Shown piece by piece: positions 13,040 through 25,735 of a DNA stretch of 64,000 nt. Made by a program: the position numbers and the translations under genes. Within the stretch, counting starts at the first letter, position 1, and each line of letters starts with the position of its first letter. The notes under the pieces are model-generated. The model saw only the letters and a list, made by a program, of their open reading frames with translations. It did not search any database and was not told where the DNA came from. Origin of the DNA: Stenopsyche tienmushanensis (lineage: Eukaryota > Arthropoda > Insecta > Trichoptera > Stenopsychidae); contig WACJ01000071.1 of NCBI GenBank assembly GCA_008973525.1, positions 124,001 to 188,000 on the forward strand, read 5' to 3'.

Positions 13040-14770
13040 ATGATCGGAATTATTAATAGTTATTAATACATTACGTATGGAACGCATATTGTACCTATAG
13101 GTATTCATTCCCGTTGTTTAGCGGTTAACTCAATAGTCTTAGGTTCAAATCTACAAGAGGTGTAGTGAGCCTTCGCTAGCACACAATATTTGGTCATCTC
13201 TTAAAGCAAACATCGATCGATAAATTGTTCGATCTGACTTCGATCTACCACTTTCATTTTAAAAGAAAACTTTATTAACCCTTGAATAGCGAGCTAATTT
13301 AAAATCATCATTAACTTGGATGCTATATTTGTATATCCGCCACTTATCATACGTACAAATCCACTTATCTGTCAGGACCATCGCAGCATAACAATACGCT
13401 TAAATTCGTTTCATTATATCATTCACGCATCATTATTAATCGATAAATTTGGGTTAACGATCTATACAATCGTACGATGTACGCAAGATATTCTCTCCGT
13501 TTCGTCTTTCATTCAGAATCTCTGACTTGCAAGATAGTCTCTCCGTCTCCGTCTGTCTCCGAGCTCAACGTGTAAGAATGCACTTTCTGAATCACCGGAA
13601 TTCGCTCGCAAATAGGCGATCATCCTACCATACAGGTTAATATATGTGGTGATGTTTACGTATGTTGCCAATACATAAAAATATCAAAAACTGTAGGCAA
13701 ACGCGTGCGAAGCTTACCCGTATGTAATGTGTTAACAGTTCCTACCCCTAAATTATCATTGTGGCGTATTATCAAAATAAATTTGAGAGCTCAATGTTGC
13801 TTACGAATCACAGTTTGGCCATCTTTGCTCTGTACCAAAATAATATTGATCTTCGAATTAATTTAAAATTATAATGAACTGCTCTTTTCAACCAAATCGT
13901 TAAAACATGTCATTAATTATCAATTTTATGAATATATTTGATACAAATCGCATTGTATTATATATGAAATATGCATATATAAGAGTGTAAATATTTTTAT
14001 TGCGGCTTTGAAGAAATAAAATAGTTTTATGGAAATGCCATATATTCAAGATGAAAAGATTTGCTTGAAATAATTCAGCATCTATGAAATATTGCAGAGT
14101 GTTTGCTTTCGTTTTATAGCCCAAATCAATTATGCACTAACAAATGAAATAGCCTTCATATTATAGTGTGTACGAATTTTCGAGAGCTATTAGAGTGATG
14201 TATAGCCTTAGGGAGCTTTGATATAAAATTGAAGCCGCTCTTAGCGCTTAATTCAGTCGTCTGATCTGGTCGATGCGGTTGAATTTTATCGCCGCGTAAA
14301 TGTCGCGCCCTGGCTCGTTCGGCTCGCAAAGTACCTCTCTGTCTAGATTTCGTAAGCAATTCATTACCCTGTTGAATACCTACGCATCTGTCCGGACGCT
14401 TCACCATTTTTTTGACCCCCCTATTCACGGAATGTTTATTGACGTTAAAAAAATAAACATACTTGACTCAGACAGGGTAAACACAATCAATAATCCAGAA
14501 AGACAAACTGATTGCTTTGCTTAATGCGAACTACTAGCTTATTAATTATATTAATGTTCAGCAGCTCAAACGACGCCGATTGCTCTAACGCATCTCGGAT
14601 GGATCATGTCTTTTATTTGAGTCACGGTTTGTGTGTCACCGTCCTGGTGAAATATTACCTTTGGAATATAATTAGAAGCAAAATCTATTAGATTCGAATA
14701 AAAGATGGAAATAACTAGATAGGTTGATACTCAAAGAAGATAGGTGGGATGCAATTGATGATGAAACTAC
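13040..14770. other. Intergenic, no gene seen
   Basis: AT-rich, with more complex stretches at about 13300-13780 and 14160-14420. A further weak tRNA-like B box (AGGTTCAAATCT) occurs at 13141. No supported gene. Confidence 0.45.
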
Positions 14771-15349
14771 GTTAACCTTTTGCACTCCACCCATATTTTC
14801 TAAAGACCAATTAGCTACTCCAGCTAGAAAAATCTATAAGAAAACACCAGAAAGTAGGTAAGTTTCATTCGGGCCACCCGTTCTCTCGGGGAGGGTAACC
14901 ATTATTTCTCGAATAAACATAAGATATTCATGATTGAAAATCACTTGTAAATTTAAGCTTGGTGAAATAAAAACGATATATGCCCTCCAATATATTTTAT
15001 TTGAAAAGAGTTTTTTACTTTACACAACAAAAAATATGTATTTATGACAATAATATAGGTATTTACAATGAAGCGTAACTATTTTGTGACTACCCGCTGC
15101 CTTGCAGTTGTCCATCATAAATTATCTACTGACGAAACGGTCGCTACCTGCGAAAAAAGAAACCTCATTGGTCGCATGTTGATATTTCTATATTTTAGGA
15201 ATTTTGTTATTGGGTACTTACCGTTAGGTACCCCGTCTCCGCCAGATAACAAAAAATAAAACCACCTCCAAAATTAAAAGCCTTCCAAAAATAGTACAGG
15301 GTAATCATTGCATTTTCTAAAATTTATATTTAATACAGTAGATTTTTTT

Positions 15350-15567
15350 TTTTACTGATTTTGGAATCAGAATTACCTTTGCAAATTTCTATAAAGTGGG
15401 ACAATAACCGATTTGCATGCAAGCATTGAAAACTTTCGTGGGAAGTTTTTAATTATTGTATTATCAATTTCGTCGAACCCTGTGCATTTTTTTGTTTTTA
15501 ATCTTTCTTTTTTCTTAATAAAAGTTTCTAACTGAGTGATTTTAACATTTGCTAAGGATTTAGGATT
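15350..15567 (-). pseudogene. Non-LTR reverse-transcriptase fragment inside piggyBac copy 1
   Basis: On the minus strand, KITQLETFIKK, then LKTKKCTGFDEIDNTIIKNF, then (one frame shifted) FNACMQIGYCPTL, a stop, and KFAKVILIPKS. This is the N-terminal part of a LINE reverse transcriptase (Jockey/R1-like; typical text is KSPGxD...LPRK...LFNAxLxLGYFP...WKxAKVIxIPKPGK). It lies downstream of the transposase stop and inside the transposon ends. The same fragment is in the second piggyBac copy, so it entered before the two copies separated. Confidence 0.75.
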
Positions 15568-15845
15568 AAGTCGCTAAGTTTTGGATAATAGGTTTACCTT
15601 ATCTACGTTATCGTCGACTATTCGGAGAACCGCACATAAAGAAAAAAAAACCCATTGCCTTTTGTTTGACCGATTTGACGAACATGGGGTGTAAAATATC
15701 ATGCATTTTGTGTACAACAAAAATTAGATCACTAGTCTTTAATACGTAATCGCGTGATTAAATTACGATGCAATTATTATCAAGATGTATTATTATCAAG
15801 AAAAATAGGTTATTTTATTAAAGATCTTGTATGTATACTTACAGT

Positions 15846-17666
15846 TTAATTATATTTTTTTAACGTGTGATATTTCTCGAAGCACTCTCCAATATGAAGT
15901 GCCGGCATATTACTGCATGTTTTGCAGTAGTACATGGTTCTTTTCCTTTTCTCTTTCCTATTTGTGCCGCAAACTACACAATCTCGGTATTTTTTTTCTA
16001 AATCAGGATATATGCTGTGACACTTTTGATTGTTTAATCGTTCTTCTGGATCTACCGTTGGTTTTTTGCTAGATGACCCTTTTCTATGATTTGCAACTAG
16101 CTGGATTATCAACTTATCAACAAATTGTAAATGGGTCATTGGCTTCTCCTTTTTTCTGAGTGAGTCTTCTTTATATAAAATATATGAATTTATCACTGTG
16201 GTCTCTAATCCCCAGAAAAAAAGTTTCCGCCACCATTTCACACTTTTCCTGAGGAAGCAGTAAGTTGAAGAATAATGATCAGCGATATCAACACCTCCCA
16301 TGTGCTTCGTGTAATCAGCGACAACTTCTGGTTTCTTTATTTCTTCCTCTATTCCTCCTCGTACAATTCTTTTGATAACTTCAGTACCATTCGAATGCCA
16401 GTTACTTAGCATAGTTACAATGCGTTTGTCTTTCCACGCGAGAGTAATTGCATTGTCCGTTTTAAAAGATAATACTTCGTCTTTTTTTATTTTGGGCTTT
16501 TTTATTGCTGGCGGCAGATTTTTTTTATTTGTCATAATGGTCCCAGTTAAATGAGCGTTTAATTTCATCAATTCATCCGATAAAGAAATACTTGTATAGA
16601 ATCGGTCTGTATACAAATGATAGCCTTCTGCATCCGGAATTTCTTTTAGTAAATTTTTATAAAGCTCCAAAACAATTCGAGTGGTAAATTTTAGCTCGGG
16701 ATTTGTCAACTTTCCAGTTGTTAAAGAACCATAATAAGGAATAAATGAATATAAGTATCCACAGTGCGAATCCGCCAAAACATATAAACGAATTCCCCAT
16801 TTTGTTGGTTTTTTTGGATTGTATGTTTTAAAACAAATCTTCCCTTTAAAATTTACAACCGATTCATCGACCACTATTTGTTGATGAGGAAAAAAATACT
16901 GCCTATATTTTTCGTCAAGATATTTTAAGTAAAGATCTACTTTTTTTATTCTATGTTCTAAGTTACTTTCTTGGCGATTAATTATAGAATTGTCGTGGAG
17001 GTGTAGTCTCCAAAATATCTGTAGGAAACGTTTTCTCCTAAAAATTGACGTATAAAATGGACAACTGGCCGTGAATGAGCGTGAAAAAAAATCTTGTAAA
17101 TTTGGATGAGGTCTGATTCCCATATTCAAAATTACGCCTAAAAAGGCTCGAAATTCTACTGCGGTTACATCACAAAATGTATTCCACATTGATCTGTTGG
17201 TTGGAACCATTTTCTTAAACTTCTCTTTGGCATATTTGTTTGTTTCACCGACAATTGTATTAATTAGAGAATCAGTAAAAAATAAATTAAAATAATCTAT
17301 TGGCTGAATACAATTTGTCGGCAAATTTGGCCCTGGGATTCTTGCACCGATGTAAAAAGATTTCTGCGGTTGAGCGACTATTGACGTTAATAAATCCCAA
17401 TGTTTTGGCGATGAATTTTGTAAGTCTTCCTCATCACTGGATAGATGCATGATTCTTGGCATTCGTATGGGGAAAATGTCACTTTCACTCTCCGTATCAC
17501 TTCCATTGTCTTCATCACTTTCATTATTCGCATCACAGTCTTGATCGTGTATCACTTCTGTATCACTGTCATCACTGTCGTCAACATTGTCGAAAAAAAA
17601 ATCTTCTTCATCACTACTCTCGTTGAGTTGTGAAAAAGACCTCTTGTTGTTTTTGTTGCACTCCAT
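15846..17666 (-). CDS. piggyBac-like transposase, 606 aa, intact
   Basis: An uninterrupted frame from ATG at 17666 to a stop at 15846. Residues 1-85 are very acidic (many D, E and S), as is usual for the N-terminal region. The DDE core shows VVDES (D267), YTDRFYTS (D354) and MGGVD (D460, with D463 in IAD), corresponding by motif to the three catalytic Asp of the Trichoplusia piggyBac transposase. Conserved KWWRKLFFWGLE and NSYILYK follow. The C-terminus is a Cys-rich zinc-binding module with C563, C566, C581, C584, H591, C595 and H600. Length is typical (family about 550-650). It acts in the nucleus to cut and rejoin the element at TTAA sites. No frameshift or stop is seen and all key residues are present, so activity is plausible but unproven. 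Confidence 0.95.
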   Translation of the reverse strand: MECNKNNKRSFSQLNESSDEEDFFFDNVDDSDDSDTEVIHDQDCDANNESDEDNGSDTESESDIFPIRMPRIMHLSSDEEDLQNSSPKHWDLLTSIVAQPQKSFYIGARIPGPNLPTNCIQPIDYFNLFFTDSLINTIVGETNKYAKEKFKKMVPTNRSMWNTFCDVTAVEFRAFLGVILNMGIRPHPNLQDFFSRSFTASCPFYTSIFRRKRFLQIFWRLHLHDNSIINRQESNLEHRIKKVDLYLKYLDEKYRQYFFPHQQIVVDESVVNFKGKICFKTYNPKKPTKWGIRLYVLADSHCGYLYSFIPYYGSLTTGKLTNPELKFTTRIVLELYKNLLKEIPDAEGYHLYTDRFYTSISLSDELMKLNAHLTGTIMTNKKNLPPAIKKPKIKKDEVLSFKTDNAITLAWKDKRIVTMLSNWHSNGTEVIKRIVRGGIEEEIKKPEVVADYTKHMGGVDIADHYSSTYCFLRKSVKWWRKLFFWGLETTVINSYILYKEDSLRKKEKPMTHLQFVDKLIIQLVANHRKGSSSKKPTVDPEERLNNQKCHSIYPDLEKKYRDCVVCGTNRKEKRKRTMYYCKTCSNMPALHIGECFEKYHTLKKYN

Positions 17667-18024
17667 GATATTAATAAACTTTGACGTTTTATTATATAAT
17701 TAACTTAGTATAACGGTGATAAAAATCCCCACAAAAATTCCGAAATGACCGAGAAACGATTGTCACTGTATTGAGGGCGGAGCTTCGACCTTTTTAAACG
17801 AGCGCAGCCAAACGACTGTATGTTCACAAAATAAACCCAGTGAAATCAGTGATAATGCCACGCAAAACTTTCTAGGAATTATTTTACCCTTATGACACAT
17901 CAAAACAAAGAAATGCGTATTTCTATAGCATGCTGCAGTATTAATCCGCATTTACTGATAAAAAAAATTCACAGAATTTGTTTGTTTGTTGGTAAAAGCG
18001 GCGCGCAAGTCAATGCCTGCTTTC

Positions 18025-18041
18025 GGCCAGACCGTCTGGCC
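18025..18041. repeat. 17-bp palindrome 1 in piggyBac promoter-side end
   Basis: GGCCAGACCGTCTGGCC, two perfect 8-bp arms around one central base, 60 bp inside the right end. A second copy starts 44 bp further on. A likely protein-binding site; see the paired finding. Confidence 0.85.
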
Positions 18042-18068
18042 AACGGAGCTGCTGGCAAGAATCCTTTG

Positions 18069-18085
18069 GGCCAGACAGTCTGGCC
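18069..18085. repeat. 17-bp palindrome 2 in piggyBac promoter-side end
   Basis: GGCCAGACAGTCTGGCC, identical to palindrome 1 except for the central base, ending 16 bp from the transposon end. No such palindrome is seen at the other end of the element. Confidence 0.85.
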
Positions 18086-18239
18086 ATACGAGCTGTAAAG
18101 GTTAATATCACACTCAATTTACAATGTAAATTATATTTTACTCCAAGCTAAAATTAAATATAAACAGATTTTCCCAAAATTCTAATATAAAAGATCATCC
18201 AAATGTGATGTCTAGATGTTTTATTTTTGTAATATTTTC

Positions 18240-18570
18240 TCAAGTTATGTGACATTTATCGTCGTCTTGCTGAAAATACACATCAGACACATCAATATTA
18301 TTCAACAGTAGTCATTAAAAATCGTTCAACATTGATTGTTATCGATCAGCATTTACAGTAACAGCATTTCCATATTTGATGAAACGTGGTCCAATGACTC
18401 CATTTGCCTAAAATGCACACCAAACAACAACTTTTTTTTGGTGTGACAGTAACATCTTTCCTGAATAACACGAATATTTTCATTACACAAGGTACAACAA
18501 GTTTACTTATTAACGAATCCATCCGTTATAAAATGAGCTTCATCGCTGGGCAAAATTTTGTTTGAAAACT
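18240..18570 (-). pseudogene. Decayed Tc1/mariner-type (DD34D-like) transposase fragment
   Basis: Minus-strand translation across several frameshifts and stops gives FSNKILPSDEAHF, DGFVNK, NENIRVIQER, a VIGPRFIKYGNAVTVNADR stretch and YFQQDDDKCHIT. These match in order the family motifs SDEAHFxLNGxVNKQNCR, NPxVIQE, GGVIGPYFFxNxxGNAVTVNGxRY and WFQQDGATCHT. The first catalytic Asp (SDEAH) and second (QQD) are visible; the C-terminal third is absent. Not functional. Confidence 0.7.
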
Positions 18571-18580
18571 AAAATAATAA

Positions 18581-20720
18581 TGTAAACGCGTTGTTGTAAT
18601 ATACATTTGTTCATGGTTAAAATTGTACTATTTTTTACTAATATAAAATGATTTATGTCATTTGAAAAAATGCCACATGTAAACATTACATAGTGCTGAC
18701 ATTTAAGCGTCATATTTGGATGACTCTTTATTTGGCTGGTACTTTCTATTCAACAATGCAAACTTTCATGTTTCAATTATGGCAGTAGATAATAGTACTA
18801 GCTAAATTTGTACACTTCAAATTTGTGCGTGCCTCGTCGTAAAAGTGAAGTAATACCACGGAAATGCAATGTTTTGCAGCGATAAGGTATACAAAAATAT
18901 CTTACCAATTATAATTATTAGAATGACCGTTTTTAAAAATGTAATTTTAAAACTGCTTACTAAAAAAGATAAGTAATCAAAAGAGACATTTGAACCTTCC
19001 ATTTCATACTACAAAGCAAAAATTTTGATTAAGAGACGATTGAAGATGATTATTATAGCGTCCTATGGAAGCAATTGAGTTGTGCAAGTTTATTTCCGAG
19101 TCTATTGACGTATTTTTAAAAGAACTTGAAGCTAATAAGTATGATTTACATTTGGGTATTTCACAATATTTGTGATGGAATCATAATATATCTCCATATT
19201 TAAAAAAAATGCTTAAAACCTGCTAGAAAGGTTATGGTAAATATTTTCTGGGATGATAAAACACTTTTTCATTTAGAATTTATTTTACAGATGACTATTA
19301 TAAATAGCACACAAAATTACTTCATAGATATTAAAATACCTTGATACCTCCATGTTATAATATTATTTTCATGATTTGAAACAATAAAGGTTCACATTAA
19401 GCAATTACCTATTTAAGTTATGGTGAACACCGAAATTTTCTGGGCTAATACCGACTTTGAGCGACTAAATACACTAATAAACTTGGGTTTATATTACAAT
19501 AATATTTTTTAACATTTAATATACATTTGATAACAAAATCTCAATAATTAATGGAGTGTGGCGTTTAATCTATATCAATTGCTCTAATAATGCCATAGAG
19601 CGGACAGACTCATATTAAATGTTAACTGTCTATCGCATGACCTGTCATCGATGATAAATTTAATCTTTTTTTAGTTCAAATATTGAAATTTAGAGTGCTA
19701 TTAACGACTTCAAACGATCTCATAAAATTGCAAAGACTGGAAATAGCTTGTTGAACACGAAACGATATGTTTCAGTGATGGTGGCACTCATCTGCATCAA
19801 ATGACATAAACACATCCGCAATCAACGAGAAAATTGAATTCGTCTGAGATACAGAAATGCCGTACAAATTCTCTATAAAGCTTGGCTTGTATCAGTAACT
19901 CGGTTCATAGATCAAAGCTTCCTCAATTTAGATAAAAATATATTTAAATAAGATCAAATACTTCCGTATTTAAAGAATAAAATCACCCCCAAATTCAATG
20001 AAGCCGTGGTAATATGCTATGCATCGATTTATTTCATTTGAACACCAGCAGGTGCTGCTTTTAAGCTTTTCTTTACGATGCTTGAGTGAATGACTTGAAC
20101 CATCCAATAACACGCGTGGCTGGGAAGTTAAATTCTTTTAAAACGTTCAGATCGAATTTGAATTGTAACAATTTAAATGCTGAAAGCATTTATAAATGAA
20201 AAAGTTGTTAATATGTAAGAGCTTTCGATACAAAAATGTGATCAACGCTTCCTTGTTAAAATGTTCCGATCGTTGGTTGTTCAGCTTTACGATTAAAACA
20301 TGAATGGTTGTAATTTAAAGAAGTCGGAATATAAATTAGGCCGTTTTTAGCGATGTCGTTTAGTTTGTCTCCGAGAGTAGCAGATGTGATAATTTACTCG
20401 GAATAACCGCGCTCCTTTGAGATGAAACCTGCCGGAGATGAGACAGCAATCAGCCGAAAGTTATGGGCGATTCCCGACTGAGGAAACCGGGAGCAGACCA
20501 CACGCGACAAATTACCCGGCGTCATTTGTTAAGACTACCTCGACACCCGACCGACGGACTATTGTCGTCCAAAAAGAACCACATCGGGATCATCATCCAT
20601 TTTAATTAATTATCAAAAATAAGTATTTGAGAATTTAAGCTCCAAATATAACCATATTTGAAAATGAAATTATTTTCTATCGCATTTAATACATATGAAG
20701 TTAATATTAATACATTTAAA
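18581..20720. other. Intergenic, no gene seen
   Basis: AT-rich to about 20330. The block 20341-20600 is close to 50% GC and complex, with no reading frame, and is a candidate regulatory block. A 37-codon frame at 19067 (MEAIELCKF...) has no recognised relative. Confidence 0.45.
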
Positions 20721-20965
20721 CCTTTTATGCGCGGTAGATGCGTTCCGCGGAAAATCGCACAAAAAAGCTATCATTTACATAGAAAAACAGAAGATGTGTT
20801 CCATGGATTTATAAAATCGCATAACTTTGAAACAGCTTTATAAAATATATCCAAAATCGCATTAAAAAAGTTAATAAAAAAACAGGAAAACTATAAGGCA
20901 ATTAAAAAATAACACGTTTGGTAACATTTAAAAAAACCCGCATAACATTGAAATCGCACAAATAA
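20721..20965 (-). repeat. Interspersed repeat family A, copy 2
   Basis: Reverse-oriented match to 1699-1908, extended by CCCGCATAACATTGAAATCGC which corresponds to the piece at about 1210-1260. Begins CCTTTTATGCGCGGTAGATG. Contains four spaced AAATCGCA/CGCATAA motifs. No coding sequence. Confidence 0.7.
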
Positions 20966-20969
20966 TGAA

Positions 20970-23900
20970 TTGAGAGTATATTTGTAAGATAAAAAAGCTT
21001 ACCCTTTTATTTGACTATTTTTTGCGAGAGCCATTCATTAAGTACTGCTGTTTCTTACCCTTTCTTTTCTTTCCTACCTGCAATATTAAGCAAATATTCT
21101 AGTGAATGATGATTAAATACTGGAACATTTTATTTATCTTTTATCTCTTTGTATTTTATCAATAATTTTTAACAATATTTTAAAAACTTTAATAGAATGT
21201 TACTATTAGTCAGTTTTAACCGATTTTCTGATTAATAAAATAATAGGGTAAACAGTGGGTAATGGTAGGTAATAATAGTGTAAAATAATAGATTAATAGT
21301 CTGCTTCAAAAGTCGAATGTTACTTGTGTTTTTTAAAACAAACACACCCAAATGTTTGGTAATGAGCACATAAGTATTCAACTAAGAGCTTCTTGGTTTA
21401 AGTGATTTATATCAGGTTCTATATAATCAACATCTAATTGTATTAATCTTTCATTTTTTTGGGTCATATTCATTAATGGCGATCTCAATACGATACGATT
21501 CAATGACAAAAAATCTTGTGGTAGTTTTCCATTATCTTCCACATATGGCTATAAATTAGGATAAAATTTATTTGAATAGGAATTTTAATCAGGAAAGAAT
21601 CTATTAGTAAATAATGCAATTATTAATATTAAGCCTAGGCATTTTCTGATCCAGAAAAACAAGATGAGCCTGGATGATAAATATTTATATCATCTAAAAT
21701 CTATTGAAATGGTGATTTTTAACTATATCCTGGACTTAAACCCAAACTTATACAATAAGAGTCATAGATCTAATTCGCTATACCAAAACTTCTGTATGAA
21801 ACTATTAACGTTAAATAATTATCGATTAAAATAAAGTCAATACGGTGAATTTTGATTTGTAGAAATTTAATTCGCGTTTCTAAAATAATGGATTGGAATT
21901 TCATAGAAATTTTGAATATAGTAAGTTTTACAGAGATTGGATGCTGCATGATGATTTCCAAACAAAATTGTCAATTGTCCACTTTTGAACAGGAGCTAAT
22001 CAATTACGTTTAACAAAAATCATTTTGTTCAAATGACATAGAATAACTATATTGCACGACAATGCTTTATCACATTTATTACGTAAAACATTGCAAAATG
22101 AACCGTATTTAATCGAATCTAGTCCAAAAAAAAAATGCTCTAGATCTTGCTTAAACGTACGGAAAATTGCTAATGATTCAATTTAATAGTTTTTATAATT
22201 TTTAATAGCTTTACTTTAAAAATAAGGTTTGTATTTCGATAAAAAAAATGTGAAATGTTGCTCTGTTGATCTTTATGTCATACAAAATGAAGTGCGTACT
22301 ATCACTAAAATAATTGTCTCAAAATATTGATTGTTATTCCTTTATACGGATACTTTTAGTAAGCACTAAGATTTTATAATTGATTCAAATAAAAGCCAAG
22401 ACAAAAAAATATTAGTATATTTGGATAATATAAGGGATGGTAATTTTGTCGAAAAGATGTAGACGAAATGATGCAAATAATACTCTCTACATAAATATAT
22501 ATATATATATTAAATTTGAAGCATTGGCGAATTTATTGAGCATGACTGAGTTTACAATGTGTTGGAAGTACATGTAAAACGCAATGAATTGCAAACTATT
22601 GACAAAAGCTGCGACGTGTAAGAATTTATATTTATTTGTAATGCGGACTGCTTGCTCCTTTACTCCAATAGGAACATCCAAAATCTTTCTCGTTCATCTG
22701 ACGTATTATATTTTATAGAATCCTTCCGCAATTCCGCGCTAATTTATTATTAATTATATTGGAATATGTTCCGAAGCAATCTTGTACATCTCGATGGGCC
22801 TTTTTCACATATAACAAGCAATAATTCAAATTACAAAGCAACTTATTAATAATCCGAAGTTAAATAACTCTTCCAAGCGTACGAGTGACAAATAGAGTCG
22901 TGATGACATACAGACGGCTGCCAGTTCTGGTGTCAAATCCTGGATTTAGCTTGTTATGATAGGCCTATCTCTTAGTACTAATTAACAGGGTGACGAACGA
23001 ACTGTGCCGGGGACAAGTGATTTATTTCAGCGTGTGATTGCTCAGATGTTAAATTTAGAAGACTTTCAATTAAACACAAAACATATTTAGCGAACTCATA
23101 ATGGAGCGTCTGTGAAATATTGCATCGTTAAACGCAGAAAAACGCCTACTTTGAAGATTGATTGGCGTTTTGTGACGAAATATTAAATGTCTTCATTCCT
23201 TCGTCCCCAATTTAATCTGCGAAAATAGACGTGAGATGAAAGATAGGCGGACTTAAGATCGCAGGATCTCGTCCAATTTATATCTGAGATGCTAGCACGT
23301 TTCGTGTGGCTGTGGTAAATCATCCTTTTGCCATCAGATATTCCAATCTGCACCTTGAAGTATCGAAAAAAAGCATTTGTAAGGCATATTGTAAGCGATC
23401 TCCTATCAAATGATTGACCGGATATCTAATCTAAGGCGACTGATTCGATTAATTTTTATTAAGAAACCCAAATTGTCGGCATTTAGGAGAACTAACGCGC
23501 TGTGATTTTCTTTTGTTGTACAATTGTAGTGTTTTCGACAAAAAAGTCACGATTTCTTACCATTTAACAATGGTTGCGGCTAGCTCAAAGAGCCACTGGA
23601 AAGAAATGAAAACTTTGTTCGATTTGTACGGTACAAAATGTGGCTTCGAAATAAAGAGTGTTAATTTCATATTGCTCTTTGTTCATGTGCCTCCATTATA
23701 ATCGACTGATAAATCCGCAAGTTATTTGACTAAGGCTTAAAAAATATGTTTTTATATTGAGATTTGGGAAACATGGTAAATGCAATAAAAAATATTAGAG
23801 GTATCAGATAATATTGTCGTTTTATGCCATAAGATACTTATGCCACAATAAAAATATTTACTTCACATTCAATACGAATATGTATTTGTTTTTAAACATT

Positions 23901-25735
23901 TAGAGCTCGAGTGATTTTCTCAAGAAATTCATAAAACTTCTTTCGTAAAGTTCGTATAATTCTTAAACCAGCTAATAGATTGAAACCAAATTATAGTGGT
24001 GCCTACAAAAGAGTTTACTGCGTTGATATATATTAACATAACAGTGGTTTCCAATATATGATGCGAGTATCAGTGAGATAAAGTGCAAAAAGTAATACTT
24101 TTTAACTTGAATTGTATGAACAAACATTGATTAAATGGCACGTAAACAAAAGGATAACATTCAGTCAGTTCATCGTTCTTTATAAATAAAAATAAATAAA
24201 CTAATTGATGAAATTAAAATTTTAGAGTAGCCTAATGATCAAAATATGAATTTAAATGACATTTTTTAAATAGATATCCAAAATATAAAAATCGTATATA
24301 ATACATCGATTCGTGTTATTTTTTGCTAATATGCAGTAGTGGCTGTGCAGATGATTCAATCCGTATTTCTCCATAACGGTTCAAAGGACAGAAGGGTGAG
24401 GGTGGAGACCAGTTTTATTTGATGGAAGGGTAAATAGCTCCCGGCTGTTTTGGGGTGATAACCCAGCCGGTCGGCTGGCTATCTGACTGCCGTTTCGCTT
24501 AATGTTTTAACGAATTAAAAACTGAAGATAATAAATATGTATGTTTTCATGTTGTATTGTATAATTAAGGACCATTTATGGCTGAATTGCGAGATGCTTA
24601 GAGCGTTCGGAAAGCATTTGTAATGAATGGACCATATTTTCTGCAAAATATTTCAATTGAGAACTGAAAAAAGGTAAATTGAACAGCACTATTCTCGAAT
24701 AAAAATTGGCGTAATCAATTTATTAAACACATTTGATCAAATCGATCTAGGTCTAATTGCAGGGGTTCTGAACTTTGATAATGTGTCTTTATTAATAATT
24801 AATATTATTTTTTGCCCTTGTACATTGTATATAACGAACATATATTGAAATTAATAGCATATCTTTCTTTATTAAAATATATAGCCATAGTAATACGATA
24901 GTACAATATATTATTAAAATATTTTTTTTAAAGTGCAATGAATGCATAATACTTTCGCAAAAGGTTTGTAAAAATACATGAGACTTGTGCAAATATGAGC
25001 CGAGTGCTTACAAACACGAATTTGGAGTTCAAATCTCATCAATATTGATCGCATGGTGAGGTGAATATATAATATTAATTGAATGTCGTGGCTGTGAACA
25101 TAATCTTGCAATAGGTGATTTTAGGTTGATACATAATAATTATAGTGAAGAATAGATTTCAATATAAAAAGATGTGTTTGACCTAATATATAACGGATAC
25201 ATTTTTTTTTATAAATATTAAATATTATTATAATATCTCTAAAGAAGTCGCTCATAATTTTGATGAAGAAGTTTGGATTATTTCAATGTTTTACAGCTAA
25301 TTCGCGAAATGTGCTCGAAACAATCACTCCATCCAGATTGCACCCCAGCGGTTCAGAGACCGCTGCGGCCACAAGCTTGACCCTGTACCTGATTTTGCAT
25401 TTGCATTTGCAGACCAGAAATTCCTATTGGAGTAGTAAGGAGCAAATGAAGTCAAAAAAATATTAATACAGATTTAAAAAAGACGAATAATTAAGCGTCA
25501 AAAAAGAAAGAGCTCTGTATGAAGTGCTTCGAAAACCGAACAACTTCCTAATAAATTATTTAAAAAAAGATCTAATTATTATGGCTTAGCTATCCGCCTA
25601 CATATTCGTTCAATAAAAAAAATCAGAAATGCTATTTGGGCCACATTTGGGTCACAAAGTTTCTACTTACGAAGTCCCTCAGTATTCACACTGGCTGGAA
25701 GGAGCAGATTCTCGTTCGATGTTCAGAAAATCTTA
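20970..25735. other. Intergenic, no gene seen
   Basis: Mostly AT-rich. More complex blocks lie at about 22690-23480 and 24340-24510 (possible regulatory DNA). Weak tRNA-like B boxes occur at about 22930 and 25025, and a 7-bp stem hairpin (CAGCGGT/ACCGCTG) at 25346-25365. Reading frames of 60-70 codons have no recognisable content. Confidence 0.45.

Larger units (their letters stand above)
14776..18101 (-). mobile_element. Complete piggyBac-like transposon (3,326 bp)
   Basis: Bounded by TTAA at 14772-14775 and 18102-18105, the exact target duplication of piggyBac elements. The ends read inward as CCTTTTGCACTCC (left) and CCTTTACAGCTCG (right), an imperfect terminal inverted repeat. The transposase is on the minus strand, so its promoter lies at the right end. 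Downstream of the transposase is a fragment of non-LTR reverse transcriptase, and at the promoter end are two 17-bp palindromes. A second, inverted copy at 26136-28147 is nearly identical outside one large deletion, so the family moved recently. Because frame, ends and target sites are intact, this copy may be autonomous. Confidence 0.95.

Noticed and set aside
15068..15259. 63-codon frame found identically in both piggyBac copies
   Set aside because: Identity is explained by the two transposon copies; it runs opposite to the transposase in the 3' non-coding part and has no recognisable content.
17892..18098. 68-codon frame at the piggyBac promoter-side end, repeated at 26139-26345
   Set aside because: Covers the terminal repeat and palindromes; repeated only because the transposon is repeated.
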